Assembly (NCBI GenBank): GCA_902774905.1
Contig: CACYKF010000015.1
Span: 1 to 32,940, forward strand
From: an uncultured bacterium
Lineage (GTDB): Bacteria; Cyanobacteriota; Vampirovibrionia; Gastranaerophilales; Gastranaerophilaceae
Direction: 5' to 3'
DNA: 32,940 nt
This document shows, piece after piece, positions 14,937 to 23,937 of the stretch. The notes below the pieces were generated by a model that did not search any database, had not been told where the DNA came from, and saw only the letters and a list, made by a program, of their open reading frames with translations. The number at the start of each line of letters is the position of its first letter. Positions within the stretch are counted from its first letter, which is position 1. A program made the translations under genes and the position numbers.

Positions 14937-15896
14937 ATGACCATTGAACAATTAGATATTAGCATAAAAAATTCAAAAAATATATTGCTTGTGTCCCACA
15001 TAAACCCTGACGGTGATACTTTGGGTTCAATGTGCGGAATGTATCATCTGATAAAAGATAATTACAAAAAAAAATCCGATATGGTAATTGTGTCAAAATT
15101 ACCGTCAGTTTATGAGTTTTTGCCTGAGATAAATAATGCAAAATTTATAGAAAATATGGACTTATCAAGAGAATATGATTTGGTCATAAACCTTGATGTT
15201 GCATCAATAGACAGATGTGACAATGCCAAAATTCTTTTTGAAAAAGCAAATACAACTTTTAATATAGACCATCACGAAACAAATAATTCTTATGCGGAAT
15301 TTAATATTATCAAGCCTTTTGCCTCTGCAACAGGTGAAGTTTTGTATGAAATTGCAAAAGAGTTAGAATGGAAAATATTAAAAGAAAGCGCTATTTGTTT
15401 ATACACTGCGATTTTAACCGACACAGGCGGTTTCAGGTTTTCAAATACTTCACAAAAAACAATGGCTTATGCAGGGAAACTTATATCTTTTGGCGTCGAA
15501 CCATCTGAAGTTTTTCAAAAGTGTTATGAATCACAATCTAAAGATATGGTGCTTTTTCAAAGTTACTGCGTAAATAAGGCAAAATTTACTGATGCCGATG
15601 AAATTGCTTACACCGTTGTTTATAAGAAGGATTTGGAAAAATTCAACTATAACGGAGATGATTTTACTGATGGTCTGACTGAGAAACTGAGAGCCATAAA
15701 AACAACTCAGGTGGCCTTTGTGGTAAAGGAACTCAATGCCAATACTTCAAAAGTTTCAATGCGAAGCAGAGCAAAAGATATTGCAAAAGTATGCTCGGCT
15801 TTTGGAGGCGGCGGGCATAAACTTGCAGCAGGTGCAGTTATTAAAGCAGATGTCGAAACATCAGTTCAAATGATTTTAGACGAGTTAAAAAAATAG
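14937..15896 (+). CDS. nrnA: DHH/DHHA1 phosphoesterase, NrnA-like oligoribonuclease/pAp phosphatase
   Basis: A 319-residue soluble enzyme of the DHH superfamily. Motif I is SHINPDGDTLGS (residues 20-31, Asp25 and Asp27), motif II NLDVASIDR (85-93), motif III the eponymous DHH at 111-113, and motif IV LTDTGGFRFSNT. The DHHA1 substrate-binding motif GGGGHKLAAGA is near 290-300. NrnA-type enzymes degrade short RNA oligomers and dephosphorylate pAp, using manganese. The length fits this group rather than RecJ. It is followed four bases later by yihY, so the two probably form an operon. Confidence 0.92.
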   Translation: MTIEQLDISIKNSKNILLVSHINPDGDTLGSMCGMYHLIKDNYKKKSDMVIVSKLPSVYEFLPEINNAKFIENMDLSREYDLVINLDVASIDRCDNAKILFEKANTTFNIDHHETNNSYAEFNIIKPFASATGEVLYEIAKELEWKILKESAICLYTAILTDTGGFRFSNTSQKTMAYAGKLISFGVEPSEVFQKCYESQSKDMVLFQSYCVNKAKFTDADEIAYTVVYKKDLEKFNYNGDDFTDGLTEKLRAIKTTQVAFVVKELNANTSKVSMRSRAKDIAKVCSAFGGGGHKLAAGAVIKADVETSVQMILDELKK

Positions 15897-15900
15897 GATT

Positions 15901-16827
15901 ATGATAAAAGATATCATTAAAAACTTAATGAAAAATAAATGCACCCATTGGCTTATTGCGCTGATAAGGTCAATAATTAAAAACGACTTTTTTGGAATGG
16001 CAGCAGAGATGGGTTTTATGCTCGTTGTTGGGATTTTCCCGTTTATGTTATTCCTGATGGCTATTTTTGGCTGGATGGGTAACCGTTCTTATATGGATCC
16101 TATTTTGAAAGTCTTATCAAAAATAACTCCCCATCAAACAATGGATTTACTCCAAAGTGTATTAAACCAAACAATGATTTTTGGACACGGAAAACTAATG
16201 GCAATAATCGGGATTTGTACTTCTCTGTTTTTATCATTAAACGGTGTTGCAGTCATTTTGAAAGGCTTAAACAGGGCATACAAAGTCGAAGAAACAAGGA
16301 GTTTTCTATACACAAGAGTTTTATCGCTTTTAATGGTTTTTGTAAATGTTTTAATTCTGTTTTTAACGATAAATATTATTGTTTTCGGTAAAGTAATTGT
16401 TATGTTTTTTGTAAATAATTTTGGTTTATCAAAGACAATTGCATATACAATATTGACTCTGCGCTGGCCAGTATCATTTTTGGCACTGTATATACTTGCA
16501 TTTTTAAGTTACTACATTTTGCCTGATTTGAAAGGTAATGACAAATTCAAACGCAAAAGCGCAATCCCTGGAACTATATTTTTCACGACCTTTTGGTTAA
16601 TCGGTTCGTGGGGATTTTCTTTATATGTAAACAATTTATCGACATATAATATTGTATTTGGCACAATCGGTGCGTTCTTTATACTTATGATTTGGCTTTA
16701 TTACACATCAATCCTTTTGCTAATTGGCGGAGAAATGAATTCAAAAGTGTACAACAGACTTGAACACAAATCTGCTGAAATTAAAGAAGAACTTGAACAG
16801 TTAAGAAAATCAACTTTTAACAAATAA
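15901..16827 (+). CDS. YihY/BrkB-family inner membrane protein
   Basis: A 308-residue membrane protein of the YihY (virulence factor BrkB, formerly misnamed RNase BN) family. It has about six hydrophobic helices, with family hallmarks AAEMGFMLVVGIFPFMLFL (residues 34-52) and the late AIPGTIFFTTFWLIGSWGFSLYV and LIWLYYTSILLLIGGEMN-like segments. The C-terminal cytoplasmic tail is charged (EEELEQLRK-like helix). Physiological function is unsettled for the family. AGGA lies just before the ATG, four bases from the nrnA stop. The 3' end converges on preA with an 18-base gap. Confidence 0.9.
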   Translation: MIKDIIKNLMKNKCTHWLIALIRSIIKNDFFGMAAEMGFMLVVGIFPFMLFLMAIFGWMGNRSYMDPILKVLSKITPHQTMDLLQSVLNQTMIFGHGKLMAIIGICTSLFLSLNGVAVILKGLNRAYKVEETRSFLYTRVLSLLMVFVNVLILFLTINIIVFGKVIVMFFVNNFGLSKTIAYTILTLRWPVSFLALYILAFLSYYILPDLKGNDKFKRKSAIPGTIFFTTFWLIGSWGFSLYVNNLSTYNIVFGTIGAFFILMIWLYYTSILLLIGGEMNSKVYNRLEHKSAEIKEELEQLRKSTFNK

Positions 16828-16845
16828 CTTTTTCTTTAATTACTT

Positions 16846-18027
16846 TTAACAGCACATCTTTATTGCTTCTTTGGGGCATACATGAGAACACAATGAACAT
16901 CCTGTGCAAGACTTTTTATTTACGGCTACACAATCTTTTTCAATGCTTAGTGCATTGTATTCGGATTCGGAGCATATTTTGATGCATTTCCCGCATTTTA
17001 TGCACTTTTCTCTGTCAACTAAAGGATAAAGGTGTGGTTTTTTATTTAATTTTTCGTGTGATGTAATTTTCTGAACCCCAATATTTTTTAACTCAGATAT
17101 GTCATTAAAACCTTTTGTTTCCAAAAAATTTAAAAGTCCTGATTTTAAACCGCTGATAATACCATAACCGTTTAGCATAACTTCAGTACATACCTGAACT
17201 GCATCCGAGCCGAGCGCAATATATTGCGCTGCATCTTCCCAACTCGAAATTCCGCCCATACCCAAAATCGGCAATTTAGAATTTTGTCTTAATTGAGCAA
17301 CACACCTGAAACCAATTGGTTTTACGGCTTCGCCTGACAATCCTCCATAGGTTGAATATCCGTCTATATTAAGAACAGGCTCTAAAGTATCGAGATTAAT
17401 ACCCATAAAACCCTGCACGGTATTTATTGCAGCCAAACCATCAGCACCTGCTTTTTCTACGGCCTGGGCAATCCATGCAATATCGGTTACATTTGGGGTT
17501 AATTTTACAAATACAGGTTTTGTGGCAACAGATTTTACCCAAGATGTAATAAGTATAGAAATATCAGTATTTGTTCCTATAGCCATACCGATATTTCTTT
17601 CCGGCATACCATGAGGACATGAGAAATTGAGTTCATAGGCATCTATCGGAGTTTCATTAAGTATTTTGACAATATTTTGCCATTCATCACGATCTAAAGT
17701 AGCCATAATACTTGCAATTATAACTTTTGTCGGGTGTTTTTCTTTTAAATATTTAATCCCGTCCACCCAGTATTGAACAGACTCATGGCTCAATAATTCT
17801 ATATTCTGAAAGCAGATAACTTTGCCTTTCTCCTTGATTGTTGCATATCGGGGGCTTGCTTCAATCATTTCCAAATCATCAGGAGTTATTGTTTTTAAGA
17901 CAGCCCCACCCCATCCCATTTCAAAGGCTTTATCTATACTTTCTACTGATGCCGTCGGAGGAGCAGATGCCAACAAAAACGGATTTTCAAATTCTATTCC
18001 TAATATTGATGTTTTTAATGTAGCCAT
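16846..18027 (-). CDS. preA: Dihydropyrimidine dehydrogenase PreA-like subunit with two [4Fe-4S] motifs
   Basis: A 393-residue protein. Residues 1-310 form an FMN-binding TIM barrel of the dihydroorotate/dihydropyrimidine dehydrogenase type, with ELNFSCPHGMPERNIGMAIG carrying the likely catalytic Cys137. A C-terminal ferredoxin domain has CIKCGKCIKIC and CTGCSLCSHVC. This matches PreA, which with PreT reduces uracil and thymine to dihydropyrimidines using NADH. PreT is not in the window. The start lies four bases after deoC, so it is the last gene of a metF-deoC-preA operon and fits pyrimidine (deoxy)nucleoside turnover. A dihydroorotate dehydrogenase role is less likely given the Cys and the ferredoxin tail. 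Confidence 0.87.
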   Translation of the reverse strand: MATLKTSILGIEFENPFLLASAPPTASVESIDKAFEMGWGGAVLKTITPDDLEMIEASPRYATIKEKGKVICFQNIELLSHESVQYWVDGIKYLKEKHPTKVIIASIMATLDRDEWQNIVKILNETPIDAYELNFSCPHGMPERNIGMAIGTNTDISILITSWVKSVATKPVFVKLTPNVTDIAWIAQAVEKAGADGLAAINTVQGFMGINLDTLEPVLNIDGYSTYGGLSGEAVKPIGFRCVAQLRQNSKLPILGMGGISSWEDAAQYIALGSDAVQVCTEVMLNGYGIISGLKSGLLNFLETKGFNDISELKNIGVQKITSHEKLNKKPHLYPLVDREKCIKCGKCIKICSESEYNALSIEKDCVAVNKKSCTGCSLCSHVCPKEAIKMCC

Positions 18028-18031
18028 ATAT

Positions 18032-18685
18032 TTAATCCTTTACAATTTTTACCCCTGAACTTGTACCTAATCTCACTGCGCCCGCGTTTATCATATCAAG
18101 TGCCGCCTGTTTATCACGAATACCGCCGGATGCCTTAACCTTTAATCCGGCATCTTTTACGGTGTCAAACATAAGTTTTACATCTTCAGCCTTTGCGCCA
18201 ACTCCGCCTTTAACAAACCCTGTTGAAGTTTTTACAAAATTCGCTCCGCCTAAAACCGAATACTCACATGCTCTGATAATTTCTTCTTTATTGAGCAGGT
18301 CGGTTTCAATAATAACCTTTAAATTATGACCTGCGCATGCCTGTTTAATGGACTTGATTTCATTCACAATAAAATCTTTGTCATTATCTTTGAGTTTTGT
18401 TCCGTTTATAACCATATCGATTTCATCTGCGCCGTCTTCAATTGCTTTTTTTGTTTCAAAAACTTTGACTTCGGTTGAATTTGCACCTAAAGGGAAACCA
18501 ATGACTGTAACTATTTTTACATCACTATCTTTTAAATGTTCATGTGCAAGTTTTACATAACAAGGATTCACGCAAACTCCAAAGAAATTATTTTCTTTTG
18601 CTTCATCAAAAAGTTTTATAAGGTCATTTTCGGTTGCATCCTGTTTTAAAAGTGTATGTTCAATATATTTGTTTAAATCTGCCAT
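18032..18685 (-). CDS. deoC: Deoxyribose-phosphate aldolase
   Basis: A 217-residue class I aldolase that splits 2-deoxyribose 5-phosphate into acetaldehyde and glyceraldehyde 3-phosphate. The Schiff-base lysine is Lys152 in NFVKTSTGF; the acid/base region ADEIDMVIN (Asp90) and the phosphate site VKASGGIRD are intact. Length is normal for bacterial DeoC. AGGAG precedes the ATG. It lies 15 bases after metF and four before preA in one operon, so deoxynucleoside sugar and base degradation are paired. Confidence 0.96.
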   Translation of the reverse strand: MADLNKYIEHTLLKQDATENDLIKLFDEAKENNFFGVCVNPCYVKLAHEHLKDSDVKIVTVIGFPLGANSTEVKVFETKKAIEDGADEIDMVINGTKLKDNDKDFIVNEIKSIKQACAGHNLKVIIETDLLNKEEIIRACEYSVLGGANFVKTSTGFVKGGVGAKAEDVKLMFDTVKDAGLKVKASGGIRDKQAALDMINAGAVRLGTSSGVKIVKD

Positions 18686-18700
18686 ATCTGTTTCTCCTGT

Positions 18701-19561
18701 TTATAATATATTATCTAATATTTCACTTGTTTGGTCACTATGATTAAGTGTAAAAAAGTGCAGCGATGTCACACCGTTTTCTATCAAATTTTGGCATTGT
18801 TCCGTCGCAAATTCCGTTCCGATTTGTTTGGAGTCATTTGGAAATTTTTCAAGTTTTTCAATAAATTTTTTCGGTACGCTCACTCTTGCCATTGAGGTCA
18901 TTTTTTCAATTTGTTTAAGACTTCTGACAGGCATAATCCCTGCGATAACAGGACAATTTATTCCCGCATTTTTGATACTTTCAATGTAACGATACAATTT
19001 ATCATTTTCAAAAAATAACTGTGTAAAAATTGCACTTGCCCCTTTTTCTACCTTTTTCTTTAAATATTTTATATCATCTTTTAAGTTTTTACTTTCAATA
19101 TGACCTTCCGGATAACCTGCAACACCGATAGAGAGTGTTGTTTTTGCCTGTATAAATTCAACAAGTTTATCTGCGTGAGAAAAATCGAGTTCTTCAGGAT
19201 TTATGTAATCAGGAATATCTCCGCGTAAAGCCAAAATATTTTCTATCCCTAAATTTTCAACCGCGACAATATGCTTTTCTATTTCGTCTTTAAGCATTGA
19301 TACACAAGTAAAATGTGGCATTAAGTTAAATTCCAAATCTCTTATGCTTTTTAAATCTTCATAAGAAAATCTGTTTAACCCTCCGCTTGCACCGTAAGTC
19401 AATGAAACCAAAACAGGATTATATCTCTTTAAAATCCGAAGTTCTTCAAAAAGGGAAGAAATATCCCCGTTTTGGGGAGGAAAAATTTCAAACGAAATTT
19501 TTGGTGAAAAATCGCCCAAGACTCCATATCTCTCTTTTTGATATATTTCGGAAAGTTCCAT
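18701..19561 (-). CDS. metF: Methylenetetrahydrofolate reductase
   Basis: A 286-residue MetF TIM-barrel flavoprotein reducing 5,10-methylene-THF to 5-methyl-THF for methionine synthesis. Visible motifs are KISFEIFPPQ (Glu25, the catalytic acid position), SLTYGASGG, HFTCVSM, LALRGDIP and GVAGYPEGH, plus FTQLFFEND and IMPV. Length fits the bacterial NADH-type enzyme. It is first gene of the metF-deoC-preA operon, with a leaderless-type start (TGG-TATAAT-6-ATG). The combination of a one-carbon gene with pyrimidine catabolism is uncommon, and the link may be only transcriptional. Confidence 0.95.
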   Translation of the reverse strand: MELSEIYQKERYGVLGDFSPKISFEIFPPQNGDISSLFEELRILKRYNPVLVSLTYGASGGLNRFSYEDLKSIRDLEFNLMPHFTCVSMLKDEIEKHIVAVENLGIENILALRGDIPDYINPEELDFSHADKLVEFIQAKTTLSIGVAGYPEGHIESKNLKDDIKYLKKKVEKGASAIFTQLFFENDKLYRYIESIKNAGINCPVIAGIMPVRSLKQIEKMTSMARVSVPKKFIEKLEKFPNDSKQIGTEFATEQCQNLIENGVTSLHFFTLNHSDQTSEILDNIL

Positions 19562-19567
19562 AGAGAG

Positions 19568-19576
19568 ATTATACCA
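19568..19576 (-). promoter_or_regulatory. Extended -10 box of the metF operon (leaderless)
   Basis: Minus strand TGG-TATAAT (19576-19568), the six bases ctctct, then ATG at 19561. A perfect -10 consensus with extended TG and no Shine-Dalgarno. Confidence 0.75.
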
Positions 19577-19597
19577 TTTATCTTTGGAAATTAAAAC

Positions 19598-22500
19598 TTA
19601 TTTACACAAACAGAGTTGTCTACCACATTCGTTATTCTTTGGAGTATAAGCATTATTGATAGTATTTACCCCTTGTTTAACATGATATTGTCCCGTGAAA
19701 GATAACGGAGCATCAACAGGATTGCTGTATAATACAAGTGTCGGATCATTAATTGTTATTTGACCGCCATCAGTTCCTCTTTTTATAATATATCTGTCAC
19801 CAACTATATTTACATAATAAACATCATTCGGATCGTTTGCATTATAAAATTTTATGTTATTTCTTAGCCCTTTAATACCAACTCCCATAGTACCGTTCAT
19901 TTCGGTATCACCTTCGTGATTAAGTTCAATTTGAGGAAGTTTTATACATTTTGTATCAAGAGGCTGTTCATTGTCATAATGAGGACGCTTATCATCAACA
20001 TTACGGTGCAAGTTAAATAAAGAAATTGTCATTCTGCCATCAGTACTTTGCTGTAAAACAGCCGGTATATTATAGTTATTTTTATCCCCGCCAAAAGGAT
20101 TATAACCGTGCTGCATTGGGAGAACAAACGGCGCACCGTTATTCAAAGGATTACATTCAGGTTTTCTTCTTATGCCCATTGCTTTATCAAATTTTTCTTT
20201 ATAATCGGCTATAAATTTTTTGTATCTCGGACTTTCAACATCTGCCCATTCATTATGAACTCTTTGTCTGCCCTGCAAATAAACATTTTTCTTTTCGGTA
20301 TCATAACCTGTAGCACCCAAATCATCTCCGTCATACAAAGTCGGCATCCCCGGCATTGCCGCAAGAATTTGCATCATAGCAAGAACTTTTGTCATTGCAG
20401 GCTTCATAATCGCTTCAAATGCATCATCTTCAAATTTCTTTGCCTGTTCATGATTAGAAAGTTTGAATCCGTAACGATTTTGTGCCTGTTCCACAACTTT
20501 TTTGATGTTAACATCAATCGGCTTAACTCCGAAAGAATCCCCATCAAACCTTATATCTCCGAATTTCCCTGAGCTTAAATCCGCAATAGCCTTACTTATT
20601 GCAATAAAGTTTCTGTCAAATTCTTCCTGACTCATATCCTTTTTATAACCTCTTAGGACATCAATCATTCCTTTTCTCAATGCCATTCCCATTGCAACAG
20701 CCTTAGGAGAAATGTTATCAAAATTGTAATGCAAAACTTCTTCGTCTGTTACATGGTCTAAGGATTTATCTTTTATAAGTCTGTAAGCATCCATTCTGTG
20801 CTTTTTGTCTTCAACAAATGTCAAATCAGCATAGAACATATCCATATCAAGCGCAGCGCAGTGTAATGCTCTTGGCTTATCGTGGTTACCGATAAATGTA
20901 TATGCATAATTTATTGCCGGTAAAGAAAATGCTTTTAATAATGAACCGTCAGCTGACATAAGCGTTGATTTTAAATGATCAGCAAGTGCAAAGGTATTTT
21001 CATCCGCATCCATTGTTTTTGCATCTTCAAACGAACGAGAATAGAGTTTTACAATATCATAGAAGAATTTTGAATATTGTGCATTTGCAGTAATTCCCGT
21101 ATTGCGAAGGAATTTTGGAAGAATATCTTTTTTGGAAGGATAAGTTGGAGATTGAGGTCCAAATGCACTGTCAAACAAAGAATCCTCATCAGTTATTTCC
21201 GCAACTATATAAGAATTTGGGTTCTGTGAATATATCCCTTGCGCAAATTTTTTCCAGAATTTATTAACATCATTCCAAATATCTTCAAACGGTTGTTTGT
21301 GAGTTCTTAGAGAATCAATGTCCGCAATATCTTTTGTTGCATCTATTCTCCAATCAAGACCTGATTGTGTCTTGTCGATAATCAAATCCGCAAGTTTGAA
21401 ACTTTCTGCATTAGTATTTTTAAGCGTTGCTAAGATACTTTTTATGATTAAGTCCTGAGAATCAGAAGATATATCTTCAATACCTTTTTTCATCTTTTCA
21501 AGAACAAGCATTGCTTCGTCCTGCGGGGAACCCGCTTTTGGTAAATCTAAAGACTGAAGATGAGTATTTAAAAGAGCATTATAATCATAAGTGATTTCGC
21601 CTGTTTTCTTATCATAAGTAACATCCGCTTTTGGGGCAAATGCTTTTACAAGTGCAAATTTTGCAATCTGCGGAACTATAATCGGAAGAACATACTGACC
21701 AAATTCTGTTACGGCATCTTCATTAAATAGTTTGTTGTCTTTTGATAATTTGTCATTAACTTCGTCTAAAACCTTTATCGCAAAATTTGACATTTCATTT
21801 TTGTAAATACTATCCATTGCATTATAAGTTTTTGCATACTCAGGTAATAGATTTCTATTGCCGTTTTTATAAATATCATATCTTGAAACACCGACTTCAT
21901 CTTCGGTTACGGCTCTTTTTGAAATTAACGGAGAACCAAGAACTCCGACAAGATTTGTTCCAAACTCGACAGTTTCTAACGGCATATTCATAAGTTGTTC
22001 AAGAATTTGATCTTCTTTTGGTTCATCAGAAAGTTTTCTTGTCACCTTATAGCAACCATCTAAAACATTTTCTACTTCATTTTGGGTTAATTGCGATTTT
22101 AAAGCCTTCGGAAAATGATTATCATCCGATAATCCGATAATTTTTTGATATACAGCATTTGGATTTTGCGCATCAACATTTGAAAGCGTTTGAGCAACAT
22201 GCAGTCTTAATATATCATTTGTTACTCTTGTCCAGTATTTACCGCCTTCTACAGTATAATCCTGAACCTGACAATTTGCATGTCTTATATTTTCTTCTTC
22301 TCTCAAAGCATCTTTATTAGGAAGATTTTTAAGAGTTTTTAAATCGTTATTAGATAAAACAAAATTCAGTTTTGCTATGTCAGGATTGGCATCCCAAGTT
22401 TCAAACCCGCTTTCAAACTTGCCATCTACAACAAATTTTTCATATTTTGACATTATTCTTGCTGCTTCATATCCATCAAATTTTAATTTGTCTTCTTTTG

Positions 22501-23740
22501 CCAAAGACAAGTTACGCTCATTAAATCTTTTTACATTGGCTCCCACTGTTGCAGGATTAACCTCGAAATAATAAGGAAACACGGAATCATCATGAGTATG
22601 AAGGTCATAAACATTTTTTGTATTAAGTTTTGAATAAGACTTGATTAAAAATTGAGAATCTTTTTTCTCTTTATCACTTACAAGTCTTTTATCAAAGAAC
22701 TGAATATAGGTAGGTTTTGAAGGGTCGTATTTACGATTTTCCATTTCCTCAACTTTACCTGAGGAATTTTGAACATAAAGTTTAGGAGAATTTACAAGTT
22801 TCCATGAGACATTTTCAGTTCTTTTCGGGAAAACACCGAGCGAAAGAGCAGAGTCTTTAAGGTTAGTCGCCCTGAACCATCTGAAATAAGGGGAATCGGT
22901 ACCCCATTTCAAAACATTTGTAAAATGCGTACCCATCAGACCTTCGTTTACAAATGCACCATCAGAAACAAAATTAAGATTCTTTGCAAACATTTTTTCC
23001 TGCAAAGATCTGTAATTATTCATATTCATCAGACTGTTACAAGGCTGAAAAATATTTTCAATCCAATATTTGTGCGAAGTAAAATCTTCTCTTGTAAACA
23101 CAGGCAGAGATATAATTCTTGAATAACTGCCGAATTTACCTTCTTCTATATCTTTTTCAAGTCCTGCCGCAGTCCCGCCAAAAACATTTGTCAAAGTTTT
23201 GACTGCATCAAGACTCTTTTGCTGAAGTTCTTTATTAAGTTTCCATTTACCGTGTTCATCATAAACTATTCCAACATTTTGCGAATCAATATTGACAAGT
23301 TTCATTGAACCGCCTTTTGACATCAATGAACCGTTTGGCACTACAATATTATATGCCTTGTGGTCTTCTTCAATACTGTCGCCTGCATCAATCTGCAAAT
23401 ATTCCTGCCCGCCGTCGTGATTTTTTACAACATAATGATATGCAAACGGAGCATCAGGCAATATTCCGAAAGTTTTTGTAAGATTAATCCTGTTAGCACC
23501 CGGATTCATTTTTATTCTGTACCCGCCCTGTCGTGCTTTGGCCGGAGAACTTATAAAATAATTGTTATGTTTATCATGATCTAATGTAAAAACTTCAAGA
23601 TAGCAATCCTGATTATTTTCATCATAGACATAAGAGGTTTCAAAGTTTCTGAAACCATGCTCATCTTTAACCCATTTATATCCGGTAAAATTGATTTTGC
23701 TATTATTTTCGGGCTGATTTAAACTTAAACTAACTTTCAC
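19598..23740 (-). CDS. Giant GH13 alpha-amylase-superfamily protein (1380 residues)
   Basis: The start is GTG at 23740, with AAGGAG seven bases before. The N-terminus has INFTGYKW (residues 16-23), then a beta-rich, possibly CBM48-like part (PFAYHYVVKNHDGG). GH13 signatures follow in order: a region I-like VSDGAFVNEG at about 260, SPYFRWF, and a region V-like NPDIAKL with Asp454. Next are region II GLDWRIDATKDI (Asp800, nucleophile), region III YIVAEITDE (Glu848, acid/base), region IV FIGNHDKPR (Asp954), and GMPTLYDGDDLGATG near 1130. All three catalytic carboxylates are present. About 345 residues separate regions V and II, far more than normal. No signal peptide, so probably a cytoplasmic glucan or maltodextrin enzyme (hydrolase or transferase). 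Exact activity unknown. Confidence 0.82.
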   Translation of the reverse strand: MKVSLSLNQPENNSKINFTGYKWVKDEHGFRNFETSYVYDENNQDCYLEVFTLDHDKHNNYFISSPAKARQGGYRIKMNPGANRINLTKTFGILPDAPFAYHYVVKNHDGGQEYLQIDAGDSIEEDHKAYNIVVPNGSLMSKGGSMKLVNIDSQNVGIVYDEHGKWKLNKELQQKSLDAVKTLTNVFGGTAAGLEKDIEEGKFGSYSRIISLPVFTREDFTSHKYWIENIFQPCNSLMNMNNYRSLQEKMFAKNLNFVSDGAFVNEGLMGTHFTNVLKWGTDSPYFRWFRATNLKDSALSLGVFPKRTENVSWKLVNSPKLYVQNSSGKVEEMENRKYDPSKPTYIQFFDKRLVSDKEKKDSQFLIKSYSKLNTKNVYDLHTHDDSVFPYYFEVNPATVGANVKRFNERNLSLAKEDKLKFDGYEAARIMSKYEKFVVDGKFESGFETWDANPDIAKLNFVLSNNDLKTLKNLPNKDALREEENIRHANCQVQDYTVEGGKYWTRVTNDILRLHVAQTLSNVDAQNPNAVYQKIIGLSDDNHFPKALKSQLTQNEVENVLDGCYKVTRKLSDEPKEDQILEQLMNMPLETVEFGTNLVGVLGSPLISKRAVTEDEVGVSRYDIYKNGNRNLLPEYAKTYNAMDSIYKNEMSNFAIKVLDEVNDKLSKDNKLFNEDAVTEFGQYVLPIIVPQIAKFALVKAFAPKADVTYDKKTGEITYDYNALLNTHLQSLDLPKAGSPQDEAMLVLEKMKKGIEDISSDSQDLIIKSILATLKNTNAESFKLADLIIDKTQSGLDWRIDATKDIADIDSLRTHKQPFEDIWNDVNKFWKKFAQGIYSQNPNSYIVAEITDEDSLFDSAFGPQSPTYPSKKDILPKFLRNTGITANAQYSKFFYDIVKLYSRSFEDAKTMDADENTFALADHLKSTLMSADGSLLKAFSLPAINYAYTFIGNHDKPRALHCAALDMDMFYADLTFVEDKKHRMDAYRLIKDKSLDHVTDEEVLHYNFDNISPKAVAMGMALRKGMIDVLRGYKKDMSQEEFDRNFIAISKAIADLSSGKFGDIRFDGDSFGVKPIDVNIKKVVEQAQNRYGFKLSNHEQAKKFEDDAFEAIMKPAMTKVLAMMQILAAMPGMPTLYDGDDLGATGYDTEKKNVYLQGRQRVHNEWADVESPRYKKFIADYKEKFDKAMGIRRKPECNPLNNGAPFVLPMQHGYNPFGGDKNNYNIPAVLQQSTDGRMTISLFNLHRNVDDKRPHYDNEQPLDTKCIKLPQIELNHEGDTEMNGTMGVGIKGLRNNIKFYNANDPNDVYYVNIVGDRYIIKRGTDGGQITINDPTLVLYSNPVDAPLSFTGQYHVKQGVNTINNAYTPKNNECGRQLCLCK

Positions 23741-23760
23741 ACAAAGACTCCTTACCGTAA

Positions 23761-23769
23761 ATTATAACA
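23761..23769 (-). promoter_or_regulatory. Extended -10 box of the GH13 gene
   Basis: Minus strand TGT-TATAAT (23769-23761), with a leader of about 15 bases to the GTG at 23740 that contains AAGGAG. This gene therefore has a conventional, short-leader start in contrast to the leaderless genes. Confidence 0.6.
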
Positions 23770-23854
23770 ATCCTCAATGAAAATTTTTGACATAATTACC
23801 GGATTTATTACAAAAATTTTACAAAATAAATTATTATTTTTTCTATATTATTTC

Positions 23855-23869
23855 GTAACATGTTGTTAC
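23855..23869. promoter_or_regulatory. Palindrome gtaaca-tgt-tgttac, possible operator
   Basis: A perfect 6-3-6 palindrome in the divergent spacer between the GH13 gene and the Cys/His peptidase-like gene. Its 12-mer TAACATGTTGTT recurs (opposite strand) at 32574-32585 just upstream of rsmH. It could be a regulator site. No regulator is known. Confidence 0.35.
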
Positions 23870-23937
23870 ATTTAGAATAATTAGCGCAATTAATTACAGA
23901 AAATATACTTTATATATATATAAGGGGATATTAGAGA

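Noticed and set aside
20108-20572. 154-residue plus-strand open frame inside the GH13 gene
   Set aside because: Antisense shadow: no ribosome site, and the opposite frame holds conserved GH13 motifs.
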